DNA of 64,000 nt from Turritopsis dohrnii. Its lineage: Eukaryota > Cnidaria > Hydrozoa > Anthoathecata > Oceaniidae. The DNA is taken from positions 558,001-622,000 of the forward strand of contig BQMF02000058.1 in NCBI GenBank assembly GCA_027922465.2, given 5' to 3'. The notes beneath the pieces were generated by a model, which did not search any database, was not told where the DNA came from, and saw only the letters and a list, made by a program, of their open reading frames with translations. Of the stretch, positions 24,001 through 36,270 are shown piece after piece (the stretch's first letter is position 1; each line of letters starts with the position of its first letter). Position numbers and translations under genes: made by a program.

Positions 24001-26015
24001 TCTTTGTTTTCATAAATTTATTTGCTTTTAAGTTTTCAAACCAGATATCGTAAAGTCATGTATATCCAGAATTAAGACTAATTATTGTAAATATCTAGGA
24101 TAGAAGAGAAGGATGATGCACAGTTGCAAACCATAATAGTACATGTTTTTTTATAGATGTTAGTTCTAATGATCCTTAAATATGACCAGTGGTAGTGTTG
24201 ATTTATTTAAGCATTAATCAAAAATATTATGTCCTCTATGTTTTTTAGCTGTTTGATTAAAGTATTTTAGTGTTACATCTGGGAAATTCAAATCATTGCA
24301 TAGAGCACATAACTTAGTGTATCAATCTTAAGAAATGTGCTGTAGCTATGCTTTTACTGCATCATTTCAAAACCCTGGTAGCAGTGTTGCTTAACTTTTC
24401 AAGAAAATTTACTAGTGTTGGTTATAATCATTCTCATCTTTTAACTTTCAAATTAATTTTTGATAATATGTATCAAAATAATCACAATGATTCCTAATAA
24501 TTGCCAAAATGAATATGAACACTCCTTTATTCAACCTTACATTTAAACCCACACAGTCTCCTCTGACATATTTCTATTTTCGTTTTTACGTTGTTATTAA
24601 GGGGCCTGCTGTTTTACAAAGTGATGGTAAAACATCATCAGGATACATAGCTGTTGCCAAATCATTGGTTGACCATTCTCAACAAAAATATTTACTTGGT
24701 GAAACATTATTTGAGCAGGCAGAAGTGGACCAGTGGCTGAATTACTGGCTTTCATGTCTCACAAATTGCAATGATGACATTAATGGCATTTTTATGAAGG
24801 TATGTTTTGTATTCCAAGAAATTAATGCCCAATGATTTTCAGCTAAGGAAATTAGCGTGAAACTTTTACTTTACATTTTCAGCGAAATTAATGTAGTTTC
24901 AACAGATGGATTCCAAAGTAAATTTATATACCAAATTTATTCATCCCATTGCCAAAAATGTCAGTTATCACTATTGGTTCTCAAGATATTTTCCCCAAAA
25001 AACCATACTTGTTGATTGGAAATGAAAAAACACTAGTATTATGTCAACTGCTACTATACACTTTGGTTTTATGTGTAGCCAAGGAGAATTTGACTAAAAA
25101 ATAACAAAAAACAGTCATTCTCTAAACTAAGTGGTATGCACACTTAGTATGATATTACTTTAGTACTTTCATTTATAAAGTCAAAAGTTTCAAAGAATTA
25201 AGAGGAGCACTTGTTTTGCTACGTTATTTTTTATTTATAATTTAGATGAACAATTACTTAAGTGACAAAGCGTTTTTGGTAAACAACAAATTCACCTTAG
25301 CTGACATTATCATGTTTTCACTTCTGTTTGATGAGATGGTATGTTTTTGACTATTTACCAACTGTTTTGTTAGCCAAATACTAAAATTTTGAACTCATTA
25401 TGAAAATTACTGTATGAGGAAACCTCCATGAGAGACAGTTGTTTATCTCGTTTGTTTGCTATTTCTTTTTCAGATTTTTTTTTTCCAGATTTTTGTTTCC
25501 AGACCTATTTCTTATTTTTCTACTGAAGGATTCCCACTGCTGACATCAGCATACAGTAACCCTCAGTTTTATTCATAACAGTTCATTTTTAAACATGAAA
25601 TCCTGAATTTCAGAATAATAAGTTTGTGAAGTTTATTTTCCATTGCATATTTTTCTTGTTGGAGGCCTGAATCCGTGCCTGCATTAAAAGATTACCTTTG
25701 GTAGAACTTGACTAACCAACGTTAATTTCACCTTTTGTTATATTGTCAACTTTTTTGCAAGTTACAGGGGGACGGTATAAGTTATGAAGTATGTTTTGAA
25801 TAATTTCAGCATTCCCATTCACACGCTGAACAAGAAATCCATATAAACTTGACTCGTTGGTTTAACCAGGTAACATGTTTTATACAATATTTTTGCGAAA
25901 CTTGCACAGTACTAGTCATATTCATGGTTTTTATGTTTCTTAGATACAATACCAATCTGAAATTCGTCGAAGATCACCACCATCGAAGTATTCACGTACA
26001 CTGCTTTACATATAA
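21030..26015 (+). CDS. EEF1E1: EEF1E1/AIMP3 (p18), multi-tRNA-synthetase complex subunit, 180 residues, complete
   Basis: Five exons, 21030-21149, 24602-24799, 25246-25338, 25810-25869 and 25944-26015, all joined in phase 0, give 180 residues (human 174). EEF1E1 is a glutathione-transferase-fold scaffold that docks methionyl-tRNA synthetase in the multi-synthetase complex and also acts in DNA-damage signalling. The N-terminal exon has the LDDLIGCL helix and NKIGMNE. The GST-C part has SGYIAVAKSLV, KYLLGETLFEQAEVDQWLNYWL, YLSDKAFLVNNKFTLADIIMF and INLTRWFNQIQ, the order seen in the family. Assignment of the first exon rests on phase, position and weak similarity, so it is the least certain part. 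Intron 1 (3.45 kb) is filled with retroelement debris. Confidence 0.94.
21450..22010 (-). pseudogene. Retroelement-associated nuclease-like module, broken
   Basis: Minus-strand frames give a zinc-knuckle-like C-x-C-x7-H-x3-C (CVCGALFDIQHVMNCPRGG), then RHNELRD, then TDVAVRDFW and YVDIRVFNPLA, then, after a frameshift, GSFTPLVFTCFGGMSRECDRF and a tail. This module recurs in mobile elements of cnidarians and other animals as I remember it. The spaced acidic residues could be a PD-(D/E)XK-like nuclease, which is inference. Frameshifts and stops make it dead. It is antisense in EEF1E1 intron 1. A second copy of part of it lies at 37150-37340. Confidence 0.72.
22135..23940 (+). pseudogene. Non-LTR retrotransposon reverse transcriptase, split by an insertion
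   Basis: The first part (22135-22319) reads TRAIALDISK, WHRGLHKLKSYGISGSLLKSF and SINSGVP, RT palm blocks, with the few residues after ALDISK lost. The second part (about 22990-23940) resumes at QGSVLGPPFLIFINDLPD, with YADD at 23069-23080, then VVEWGKKWLVSFNASKTKLLS, RPCLEYCCHLWAG and a C-terminal FFPRTARFRNSLP block typical of CR1/Jockey-type LINEs. Frameshifts break it. The 667 bases between the parts are a separate element. It lies sense-oriented in EEF1E1 intron 1. Confidence 0.83.
22320..22986. mobile_element. Fold-back element made of CCAGTAARTGTYGCAA repeats, inserted in the RT
   Basis: The element starts TGTACTGCCAG and ends CTGGCAGTACA. The left ~125 bases hold about six direct copies of a roughly 20-base unit (CCAGTAAATGTCACAA and variants). 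The right ~135 bases hold about six inverted copies. The middle is unrelated AT-rich sequence with no frame. It sits between the GVP and QGSVLG blocks of the reverse transcriptase. The exact target duplication is unclear (GA or TA at the borders). Confidence 0.8.
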
Positions 26016-26754
26016 ACTTTCAGAAAAGTAAAAAAAAGTTGTTGTGCAAGAATAATTCAAAGAAATTTCTGTAACTTTTCATGGAGAGTGACACTTTTTA
26101 ATCGCCCTTGAGTTTGTACTCTAAAACGTGTTTGGGTAAATTAGTATATTTAGATATTACTCTTATTTCCTTTGATTTTTGTCTCCCCCTTTATCCTTAT
26201 CTATTTCTTAAATGGACCATAGAAGCATGTTTATCATCTTAATGCCTACGCTGCTTTAATCGGATTAATTTTCGCGATTTTTTGCCTTTCGTACGAAAGT
26301 GACACGCCGCCGGATCGCGAAAATTAATTCACGCGTAATTTTTCAAAGTACCCTTTCCTGAAAATACAGTTGCATTTTTTTTTTTTTTTTTTCGTTCTTT
26401 TTTTCTTTTCTTCCTACTTTTTGTTCGTTCATGGGATCAAGAAATGACAAAATGCTGCTTAACATAAGAAATCAATATTTTCCCTTAAAAAAGTTGTATC
26501 CCCTAACTAAATCTAATCTAAAACGATGAAATTTTCTTCTTGTTTTTTCTTTTGCACTGTTTGCACTGTTTGACATCCTTCAAGAAATATTTTTCTTATG
26601 TCCATGGGTTAAGGCTCCTTGGTTGCTATGACATTCTTAGGGCATTTGCTCTTTTCTTTCGACTCGTACTCCGTTTTCAAATTGTCTCTCAGTATGGAGC
26701 GAATTTCCCAGCAATTGGGGAGAGGAAAGTCTTTGAAAAGGTACATTTCAATTA

Positions 26755-27030
26755 AAGTTTATCAACTCTCAAGCCTCTTCACACAGGATGGATTGTTAAT
26801 TTCTATAATTACATCACTTCTGCTGATGGTAAGGAAGTCATCAACAATGGATGTGGTGCAGCAGGGATATCCGTCTGGGTTTAAAGAAACCGTCACACTT
26901 AGACTCATTTAGTGATATCGACCCAATCATGCATGACGATTCAACGTTGGAGGTGAACACAAATGCTAATGTGTTATGCAGTCTAACGGTTGATGGACTG
27001 GAAGGCTACCATAATTCTTTAAGTATTCTT
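26755..27030 (+). pseudogene. Pogo/Tigger-like transposase C-terminal remnant
   Basis: Broken plus-strand frames read KPLHTGWIVNFYNYITS, ADGKEVINNGCGAAGIS and then SHLDSFSDIDPIMHDDSTLE. The order (KPLH...W, a short helix, INNG..AAGI, then an acidic D-P-F-x-D-x-D-P tail) recalls the end of DDE_1 pogo/Tigger/Jerky-type transposases. I am unsure of the family. At least one frameshift separates the parts. Confidence 0.4.
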
Positions 27031-27276
27031 TCTTTAATCAATATTTTGATCTTTTCTACTGGAATTCTATAATATACTACGAGTATTTATATGCTCAATT
27101 GTTCTTTTTATTATGCGCCCTAGTTCAATTTCCGCGCTTTTAAGCGTAGGAAATTGTTTGGTTTACACATTCTATCTATCTATGTAACACTTTTTTGCTG
27201 TTTTCGGAAAGTCCGTTCGGATTTCGGATTGTTTGTTTATTCAGAATAGTTAATGACTGACCTATGCTAGGAAAAC

Positions 27277-27935
27277 TTAGGACATGTTTGACTAAAATTG
27301 GGAAATTTAGACAAGGTGCTGATTTTAAATTTGACAGTCATTTTGTCAGAATTGACTAAAATTGGACAATTTGGGCCAAATTTGGACCAAATATCGAAAG
27401 TTCTTCAAATTTCATGAAATTTTGCATGGATTACATTTGAAAGGTGCTGATTTCAATTCTGACAATCATTTTGTCAGATTTGACTAAAATTGGACAATTT
27501 GGGCCAAATTTGGACCAAATTTCGAAAGTTCTTCAAATTTCATGAAATTTTGCATGGATTACATTTGAAAGGTGCTGATTTCAATTCTGGCAATCATTTT
27601 GTCAGAATTGACTAAAATTGGACAATTTGGGCCAAATTTGGACCAAATTTCGAAAGTTCTTCAAATTTCATGAAATTTTGCATGGATTACAATTGAAAGG
27701 TGCTGATTTCAAATTTGACAGTCATTTTGTCAGAATTGACTAAAATTGGACAATTTGGGCCAAATTTGGACCAAATTTCGAAAGTTCTTCAAATTTCATG
27801 AAATTTTGCATGGATTACATTTGAAAGGTGCTGATTTCAATTCTGGCAATCATTTTGTCAGATTTGACTAAAACTTGACAATTTGGTCCAAATTTGGACC
27901 AAATTTCGAAAGTTCTTCAACTTTCATGAATTAAC
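27277..27935. repeat. 128-bp tandem repeat, about five copies
   Basis: The phrase GGTGCTGATTT starts at 27315, 27443, 27571, 27699 and 27827, an exact 128-base period. Units differ by a few bases and carry internal near-repeats (CAAATTTGGACCAAATTTCG and CAATTTGGGCCAAATTTGG). The first and last copies are less alike, as expected at array edges. No coding frame. Confidence 0.93.
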
Positions 27936-30669
27936 ATCATGCACAAGGTATTGGTGAACTGTTTTTCTGGCCCCGAAACATCATAGTGAATTGCAAAGCT
28001 GTCAAGATTAAGTTAAATAAATTAAAGAAGGGAGTAATTTGATGAATTCCAGACTGTATCAAATTATTAGTCAGTGTATAAGTCATTCAGATATCTTGAA
28101 AATAAGCCTAAAGCAATTTTCTCAAGGGCTGATGCGGAAATTGTTCAAGCCTAATGGCTTCTAGTTACTTGTTTAGTTTTTATATTTTTATTATGGCGCT
28201 CCATCGAAAGGGGCGTTTAAAAGAAGTAGGGTTTTCTCATTCCTGCCAAATGTCATTTACTGGCTGAAATAGGAAATTCTAATTTATAAAATATGTGAAC
28301 GAACTTACAGAAAACGCCCATAAGCTCCCATTTATTTCGTTTTAATTCTTCCGCTGGCAGAAATCACTGTAAAGCAAATTAGCGACCATTGGATATTGTT
28401 CTATTAAGCACATATTTCCCTTATGGTGAACTTTGAAAGAATCACATGGGCGCGGATAATTACGTTATTCTTTTAGGGTGTGATTTAGGGCGGGAACTTT
28501 GCTTTCAATATTTCTCTTTTGCAATTAGAAACGTGATAACACATTCCCTTGCAGATGTCAATCAGACTAATTATTTTGGTAAATCCAAAGTCCTTATTAC
28601 AGGGCATTTAATAAAAGTTCTGGGGTGATCAGTATAATGTCTAGAGAGATGAGTTGCGTTTGTATGATGTAACCATAATGTAATTATAATGTTGGAAGAT
28701 TAGCAAAGTTCATCTGTCATTAGTGAAGTTACTTATTCATCTCAATGGAAAGCCCTCATACTTGTTGACTGGGGGACATTTGACTCGGTATGTTTTCTGG
28801 AGTTACATGTTACCGGATAGTTAAATGTGTAGTGGAAACTGGGCTTTATATTTTATGCCGGAAGTTTGTAAACAATAGCTCACGAATTTTAAAAATACAA
28901 CCGTTAATTAGTCTGATGATTCTTAAGTCTTTAAATCTGTTTTTGAGCTCGTAAAGGCTACTGAGAAATAACTTCATTTTGCAGGGAGAGTTTTTGGTAG
29001 GTATTAAGTTTGCACATGATATAAAATTTTTTATACTTCACGAAGTAAGAAAATTGGCTTTTATCATCGAAGACTGTTCGCTTAGCAGATTTGTTAGTCA
29101 TATAACGTTAGTTATTGGTTTTGTCAAGAAACACGATGGTCGTAGTTTGTTGTCAAAATTTTATTTCTTTCTTGGTTGAACGAGACGAAATTTGCATAGC
29201 GCCTCGTTCTCACAAATGAAAGTAAAGAAGATGTTCCATTCATTGAATTTGAGCGACTGATCATATTCGACTGATCATATTTTTTGCGCGTGATCGATCA
29301 GATTGAAACAAAGTAATCGTATGCACGCTTCTCAAAAGCTATCGCAAAATTGTTATCGATCACTCAAGTGCGATGCATGGAAAATCGCCCACAAAGCAAC
29401 TTTCATCTAAAAAGATCGCAAACACATTCTTTGTCTCCGATACTCGTCATGCAAATGTACTTGAAGATGAGAATTCGAGAAGGATCTAGCGTTAGTATAA
29501 AAAAGGTCGACCATAAAAATAGTGGTAGAAAAAAGAAATAAACATCACGCATTCATTAATGTGTAAAAAACGAGGAATGGTATAGTATATTAAAATTCCT
29601 TCTAGCGTATATAGCCTTTAGCTAAATAACAACACTGTGGTTGCAACTTTCCTTTGTATTTTCTGTTTTGTTTGTGAGACAATCACTTTTATTGTTTACT
29701 TTAAGGCTTGCTTTTAGTTTTCATGTTTGATATAATTCTATTTAAATCTTAGCGATAAAATAAGATATATTGTTGTCATGACAACCACATCACATATCTC
29801 ATCAATAGGCAACATACAAAGCAGTTGACTTCAGCTGAAAGTGAACGGATGTACATTTTTTTTCATTTTTTGTATGTACACTGTCTTATAACATAGTCAC
29901 GAAAATCCGAATTAGTCCCGTTACGAATTAGTACTCAGATCATATTTCATTGCATAATTCGGAGGAAGATTTAAATTTTCCAAGGACATTTACTTAGAAT
30001 TTCTATAGAGAATTTCTGTAATAACTTGCTCAATTGGGTGCTCCCCTACTCTTTAAAACTACTAGTATGCATGCCAGTTGAAGGTGGATCCAACAAAGCT
30101 GGTAACAACCCATATCAACCAACCCTGGGTACGAGGTTGCCATATCAACTAATCGTTTCATGACTGAGAATTTCTGGAAACAACAAAACTTGCACATATT
30201 TGAGTTTTTGTTGTCAGTACGTTTAAAAATAATGTTTTTTAAAAAAAAGTTCAACAGTTGAGTTAAACAATAATCCAATCTGAAGGAGAACACGCTAACC
30301 TCGTTCCCAGGACTTTGGGAAATAGAAAATTAAGGTTTCAAGACCTAGGTAAGATGGTAGTTGTTGTGTAGTTTTGTGTGACATTATGGACGTTAAGCGG
30401 GAAACAGTGTGGGTAGGTAGATTCCAGCTTAGCTTTAACATATCCCAGAAAAACATGACGTGATGATCAGAAAAAGGAATGAAAACTATATTTCTTTCTG
30501 CATGTTTTGGCATAAACCGTAAAGTAATTTTAGGGACTAACAGAACGCAGTTGCAAAACAACCGAAAGCGAGTTTCACTTCGATTATTTTTTTTCAAAAT
30601 TATGACGTAATCTTAAAATCTTAAGTTTAATATGAAGAGTCCGATGAAGATAGCAATCTCTTCTATGTA

Positions 30670-31367
30670 CCTTATCGGCCCTTTTTACGCCGGCCCTAAT
30701 GTGACGTTAATTTTGGTGCGCGGCGTTAAAAGGGCCGGCGTAAAAAGGGCCGGCGTAAAAAGGGCCAAAAAATGGAAATTTCTCAAAAAATCGGCGTTAT
30801 TTTTTAAAGTTGAAATTTAGATTTTACAGGTCTTAATTCTAATATATTTCATTATGGGCTTTATAGAATTTGACTTCAGAGGCTTTTGAAGTAAAAAGCC
30901 TGACAGTAATATGCAGATTTGAAGATTTTTTTCTCTCGATAGTTTGTTAAACCTTTACAAGATCTTTGTATAGAACAAATATTACCTTAGGAGAAAACAT
31001 ATTTGCAGGAGAATTTCTCGAATGAATTTTCAACGGCCAACAATCGATTTTTATTAAACTCGTGAAATCCGGTTAGCGCCAAATCTTCTCCCCCTAAGGT
31101 TTTATGAAAAAATATAAACTAAATATAAACTTTGAAGAACATAATAGCTTTTGATTTAAGAAGTTTTTCAACAACAAGATCGATTTCTTGGAAAGGATTT
31201 TCACAAAGATTCGCTAAATTAATTGATTCGGTGACACTGCTTTGGTAATATGAACAGAATTTGAACAGAAAAAGTGAAAAATAGTGCTTTTTGGGGGTGG
31301 CGGAATAAGGGCCGGCGTAAAAAGGGCCGGCGTTAAATTGGAGCCGGCGTAAAAAGGGCCGACAAGG
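30670..31367. mobile_element. 698-bp TA-flanked MITE with GGCGTAAAAAGGGCC repeats
   Basis: Inverted ends of about 33 bases start CCTTATCGGCCCTTTTTACG at 30670 and, inverted, CCTTGTCGGCCC at 31367, with TA on both sides (30668-30669 and 31368-31369). The 15-base unit GGCGTAAAAAGGGCC is repeated near the left end (30723-30768) and again near the right end (31312-31360), GC-rich islands in AT-rich DNA. No transposase. Confidence 0.82.
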
Positions 31368-33048
31368 TAAATTATGCGTAAACAACCGCTTGCGCATACG
31401 CAAAATAGCGTAATTATTCTATTCAGCATTTTAGTTCGTTTCAAAGGAGCTTTTATTCAAATTTGGCGTGGCAGGGCTTATTTAAATATTTTGGTAACAG
31501 CGAAACTCAACTACGCGTGTGACTCTGAGTGGAAAATGGGCTTCACCAAAAGATTTTCCTGTACTTTGCATCCAAATTTCAATATGAGATCATACATTAC
31601 TTTTTATTTGGCATATGGTCAGTGTCTACGCACATTTTTTCGCGCTATATAGCTCTTTCTCGGTTTTAATTAAAAAAGAAAGTACTTATTTACTTATTTA
31701 AACTAAGATTTCAGCTGTATTTATCACTTAATGTCGAATTAAGTGAGGCTATTTTTTTGAACAAATTTTGAAAGCAAAATACACTTGTTTATTATTCGAC
31801 GAAAATGTGCTAAGAAAGAAAACGTGTTGAAATATACATGTTACATGTTCGAAAAATTTATTCATAAGTACTATCAAAACAAAGATTGAACAGAGTCGTC
31901 AAGAAAATGCTTTTATCAAGATCGAAGTCGAATACATATGGAGGAGATTTATCAAAGATGAATTCTAACTCGGGTACAAATTCATTTAGTTAAAGTTTAT
32001 TATTATCAGCAACATTTAATTTCACTGAAATTTTAAATATCTTGGTTGTCTCATTCTCCTTTTTTGTTGCGATGTTGAATTTTGATTTGAGCCTCTATAA
32101 ATACTCCTACAACCTTTGCCTTGTTTTAAAGTCGAACAATATTGGCATTTGTATTTTTTTCAATGAATGAAGAGCGAAACAAATTGTTTTAGTGATGATG
32201 AATTACGTAGAGTTATGGAGATTAGAAACAAAGCAAGGCCTGCAGTGACGTAATTTATGGAGAAGAGTATCAGCTTCGTATAATCTCATCGCTGCAGTTT
32301 TCGATAATGTTGTTCAGGACCACTTTGTAAAAAATTCCTCCCGTTTTGTAAAACCTGTCTCATATCTTAGTAAATCTCGATTTGTAATAAATGAATCAGC
32401 AACAGAAGTAGCCTAACGTTGAAAAACTCCAAGCAAATAGCATGGCCATCCTTCTTTACTCAGAAACGGCCTAAGCTTAATATATTTTTAATATATTTTT
32501 AACTTTCGTTTTCAACGTAAGCGTGTATCATTTATTGAAAGATTTAGTAACTCACATAATCTTTCAGTAGTGAATAGAGCACTTTTGTTTTTAGTTAATT
32601 CGGAAAGTCCCTCAAATTACTTTTGTTTTAGCTATTATTTTTTTGGCTATTGCTGTGTAAAAAATTGATTTGAACCTCACTGTATGAATGGAATAGCGTT
32701 TTTCTCTGGGCACTAACTCGTAATTAAATGCTTTAATCATAAAATCATAAATTTCGATTATAACGTTCTTTTTGTTCTGGCATATTCCACACCAAGTTTT
32801 ATGTACCTCTGTTTTGAACAACAACAACATCGTCGCTCAACCTAATAAACCCATTAATATCATTTTTTCGGCAATCGCCTCCTTTTAGTGATTAAAAGAG
32901 ATAATCGCTTATTTCTAGTTTTTGGTTTTACTCTTGTCAAAGTGGAGGAAATTAAAGTCATTGCGTCAGGAGTGAAAATTATGTTGGTATCATTTTACCA
33001 CACACGTGTTAGGGTATACACTTGTTATATTTAGGGTCAAACAGTCCT

Positions 33049-34901
33049 ATGAATGGCCGAGGTCAAACTGATAGCGATAGGGCACGAAGTCGAAGTTTTG
33101 CTGATAAGATCATAACAGCGAGAGGTATGCGTCTGAACTTAAATAATGCAAAACTTCGGTCAAAGTAGTTTTGGAAACTAAGAGAGCAAATTTTCATATT
33201 TGTTTGATCTTCTATTTGTTTTTCAAATGTTCATTAAGTTTATGAAGGCTGTACAAACTCCAAAGTTTACTTTTGATTTGCGTCATTTATTCTAGATTCT
33301 TGCAACTTCCAAATACCGCCATTGACGCCACCTGGCACTCCTCCTGAGGTGCGCAGTAGGTCCAAAACGCTTATTGAAGACTTTGACCTCTCTTTATATG
33401 AACCTAAAAAGGAAAATCAACCAAGTAAGCTTCTTGAAACCAATGAACAAGAAGGAGGAGAAAAGCCAACTATTGGGAGAATAAAGTGTTTGATCAGCCA
33501 TCAAAAACTAGATAACAAAATCAGTGTTGAAATTTTAAATGCTCAAGTGACGTCATATCCCTCTAGTTTTGTTAAGGGACACAGTTGGATCTGTAATCCA
33601 TTATGTGCGATTGACATTCACAAACTTCATTACTCGCCGACAATTACCAGAAAAACATCGTCGGCAATACGCAAAACATCGGTTTTCCAAACTATCTCTC
33701 ATCAGAAGATTGAGCAGTACTTTGCTTCTGTCGGCGATACATGTATAATCCCTTTTAAACACAGAAAGCCAACACAGTTTTCCATAAGGATTACACTATA
33801 CGACCGAGCATTGCAGCACAAAGATCTTGCACTTGGTTACGTTCATGTTCCTGTTTCTGAAATATTTGAAACAGATTCAGCTCTTAATGTTGATCAAGAA
33901 GTGGTGTCTCATTCGGAGGTAGGCTATTTCCGATACATAGTTTTCTTTCAGGTGTGTATAACCGTAACTATGGTGATAATACTTTCGATCAATGCCTAGA
34001 CAATATAATTTTCTTATATGGCGCAGAAGTGTCTCAATATGAAACGTACTTTTTAATTTCGCGATGTAATTTATGTATGACATTTTTGCATAATTACCTA
34101 AAATAAAAATGGAAGAAGCTTTTTCTAAGGCGTAAAACTCCTAATCAACCAAGCAGTTTCTGATTCGGATAAGAGGCTCATTTACGACGAGAATATTTCT
34201 TGGCGGATGACTAATTCTTTTTTTATATAGCCATTCCACTCCAATCATGGAAAAATGCAAAACAGTATACGCTGGGATTCCTACAATAACGTTATTTATG
34301 TTGAGGTCAAGCGAATTCATGAATTGCAAAAGTACAAGGGTACAAATGGGAAAGGTAATTTATTGCTTACATAACAATAACAAAATATCTGACATTGCGT
34401 TTGAAAAGCGTGCTTGTTTTGTGGTGGATAACGGGATTTGGTGTCAAAAACCAACAATTTCGTTTGCTAGATCGGAAGCTTTTAGAAATATGTACTTAAA
34501 CTCCTTTTTAAGATATTAGTCTGTTGTAGAATGTCGTAGAAGAATTTCGCAACGAAGTGACTTCTTAAATGTACGCTTTTTCAGAACTGTACATGAAAGC
34601 AACGTTATTTAATCAAAATGAAGAAATTGACGATTACAAATCCGACCAGTTTGACGCACGTTACGACGTTAAATTAAATCACATTTTTCAAATTTATGTA
34701 AATCATCCGAACACCATCGAAAACACAGCAATTTTACTGCAAGTCATCGAAAAGCATCTGGTTGGACAGGAATGCATAGGACAAACACTGATTGGTCCCT
34801 ACATGCCGAAGACAATCAGCAATAATACGTTGTCATGTTGGGAGAAAATCATTATCGATCCAAACATGCGTCTTGATTACGAGGCTACCTTGTTTTTGTA
34901 A
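33049..34901 (+). CDS. Divergent tandem-C2, synaptotagmin-like protein; 5' end uncertain
   Basis: Four exons, 33049-33124, 33296-33918, 34231-34354 and 34585-34901, join in phases 1, 0 and 1 with GT-AG borders and give 379 residues from the ATG at 33049. An acceptor at 33035 just before that ATG keeps the frame open, so upstream exons and a membrane anchor may be missing. Residues of about 25-45 hold PPLTPPGTPPE. The first C2-like domain spans about 80-220, with RKTSVFQTISHQKIEQYF and FSIRITLYDRALQHKDLALGYVHVPVSE in the usual beta-strand pattern. The second begins SIRWDSYNNVIYVEVKRIHELQKYKG and ends with G-x-Y-...-L-x-CWEKII-x-x-P, like the C2B end of synaptotagmins. The aspartates that bind calcium are mostly absent, so calcium-independent membrane or protein binding is likelier (inference). 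It could be a lineage-specific Syt14/16/17 relative. Confidence 0.75.
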
Positions 34902-36054
34902 TCCGCTTTTTAGATGTAGTTGGTAACTATCGAAAAAAAATCAAGGCAAAGCTTTATTGGTTAGAAATTGCATTTCCTAGGCCCCGACTAATAACTTCTC
35001 AACATTTTCTGGTATACAGTTGCCCCTTTGACAAAAAGCTCGACATTTTCAAAATTTTAATTGTTGTTATTTCCTTAATTATCGTTCTGAGCTCATGTTC
35101 TGTCACCTTCAATCAAAATCCTGTGAATTTAGGAGATGTGGAATGGATGCAGGTAGACAGCAGTATCAGGCAATCAATGAACTTTAATTTTTGGAAAATT
35201 ATGATAAAATATATATTCCAAATTAAAAAATATATTAGCTATTTTCTTATTTAATTCTTCAAGGTGTACTGTCCGAACCTAATAAAAGCAAAATAATAGG
35301 GGTGGTAGGGGAGGTGGACAAATCCCCAGCTAACTCGACCCCTGCCTAACTCGACATTTTTCCCAGGCCACCGTCGATGTCGAGTTAGCGGGGTGTGTTA
35401 AAACTGTCTGTCCAGAACGCAATGTTAAACAGAATATCGGGAAAACCGGTATTATTGTGTGTAAAATAAAAATCCCTTGCTACATGAAAGAAAGAAAAAT
35501 TGATAAAGATTTTCGTAAAGCTTTAAAATATTCAATTCAATTCATTGAAAGGAGCTTTATCCAATTGCATTTCTTTGGTGATAAAATCAAGGGATCATTG
35601 CTATTGTTGCTAGACACATTATTTAAGGTATAATGCATAACAGTCTATTCTCTCCCTCTACAAAAGAAGCTAATTAATCAAGACAATAGTCATTATGTAA
35701 TAATATACAACAAACGAGAAGTAAAGCCTGATTCACACTATGTCGCAAACAGAAATGAAATAAGGATTGCGGAAAAGCGTAAAACTGAGCTTGAAGGAAA
35801 CTGTTCATTGCTTAAGGGCTTTTCATTGTATGCATATAGCCTTAGCTTCAACGAGATGGCAACCCCATGCAAGCTTTTTCATTTTAAGTTCACAATACAA
35901 AAATCATAAAGCAATTGAATGAAATGGCAGTGAGTGAAATGTTACTCTTGATTATACTTTCGTAATTCGTAATTCACTACACATGAAAGAGGCTAGGAAA
36001 AAAAGATTAGCTGGCCTCAGGTCGAATTCTACTGGTTCTTTATAATAGATAGAT

Positions 36055-36270
36055 ATATGCCCTCCAATGTCTCAGAATGGGCCCTACCCACGAAGGAGTA
36101 AGAATCACAGCCCAGTCAGACAATGTACCCCCGCAGAGGGGAGCTGCGAAGTCATGACATATACAGTGACACTCGTACTGCACGAGACAACTCGACTTCT
36201 CGCATCAAGTGTAGAACCTCGTGAGAGCAATGTCTGAAATATCTACCCACACTCTTGTATCAGAGCTGTG
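36055..36270. repeat. GC-rich block, probably a degenerate repeat
   Basis: About 215 bases have clearly higher GC than both sides and include small hairpins such as CTCGTACTGCACGAG. There is no frame and no tRNA-like box pair. A SINE or MITE body is the simplest reading, but I cannot name it. Confidence 0.35.

Larger units (their letters stand above)
26016..33034. other. 7-kb gene-poor, repeat-rich region
   Basis: No gene supported. It holds a palindrome of 15 bases (ATTAATTTTCGCGAT at 26264-26278, inverted at 26314-26328), a poly(T) run near 26378, a transposase remnant, a 128-bp tandem repeat, a TA-flanked element, and motifs of the CCAACCTCGTTCCCAGGG MITE family near 30121-30140 and 30297-30315. 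Open stretches at 28446-28628, 28979-29179 and 29350-29541 show no family resemblance. Upstream exons of the C2 gene starting at 33049 could hide here. Confidence 0.5.

Noticed and set aside
27277..27935. Possible CRISPR array
   Set aside because: The repeat is 128 bases with no unique spacers, and the genome is animal.
29350..29541. First exon of the C2 gene
   Set aside because: The frame looks reasonable, but no donor in the required phase is convincing. Left unassigned.
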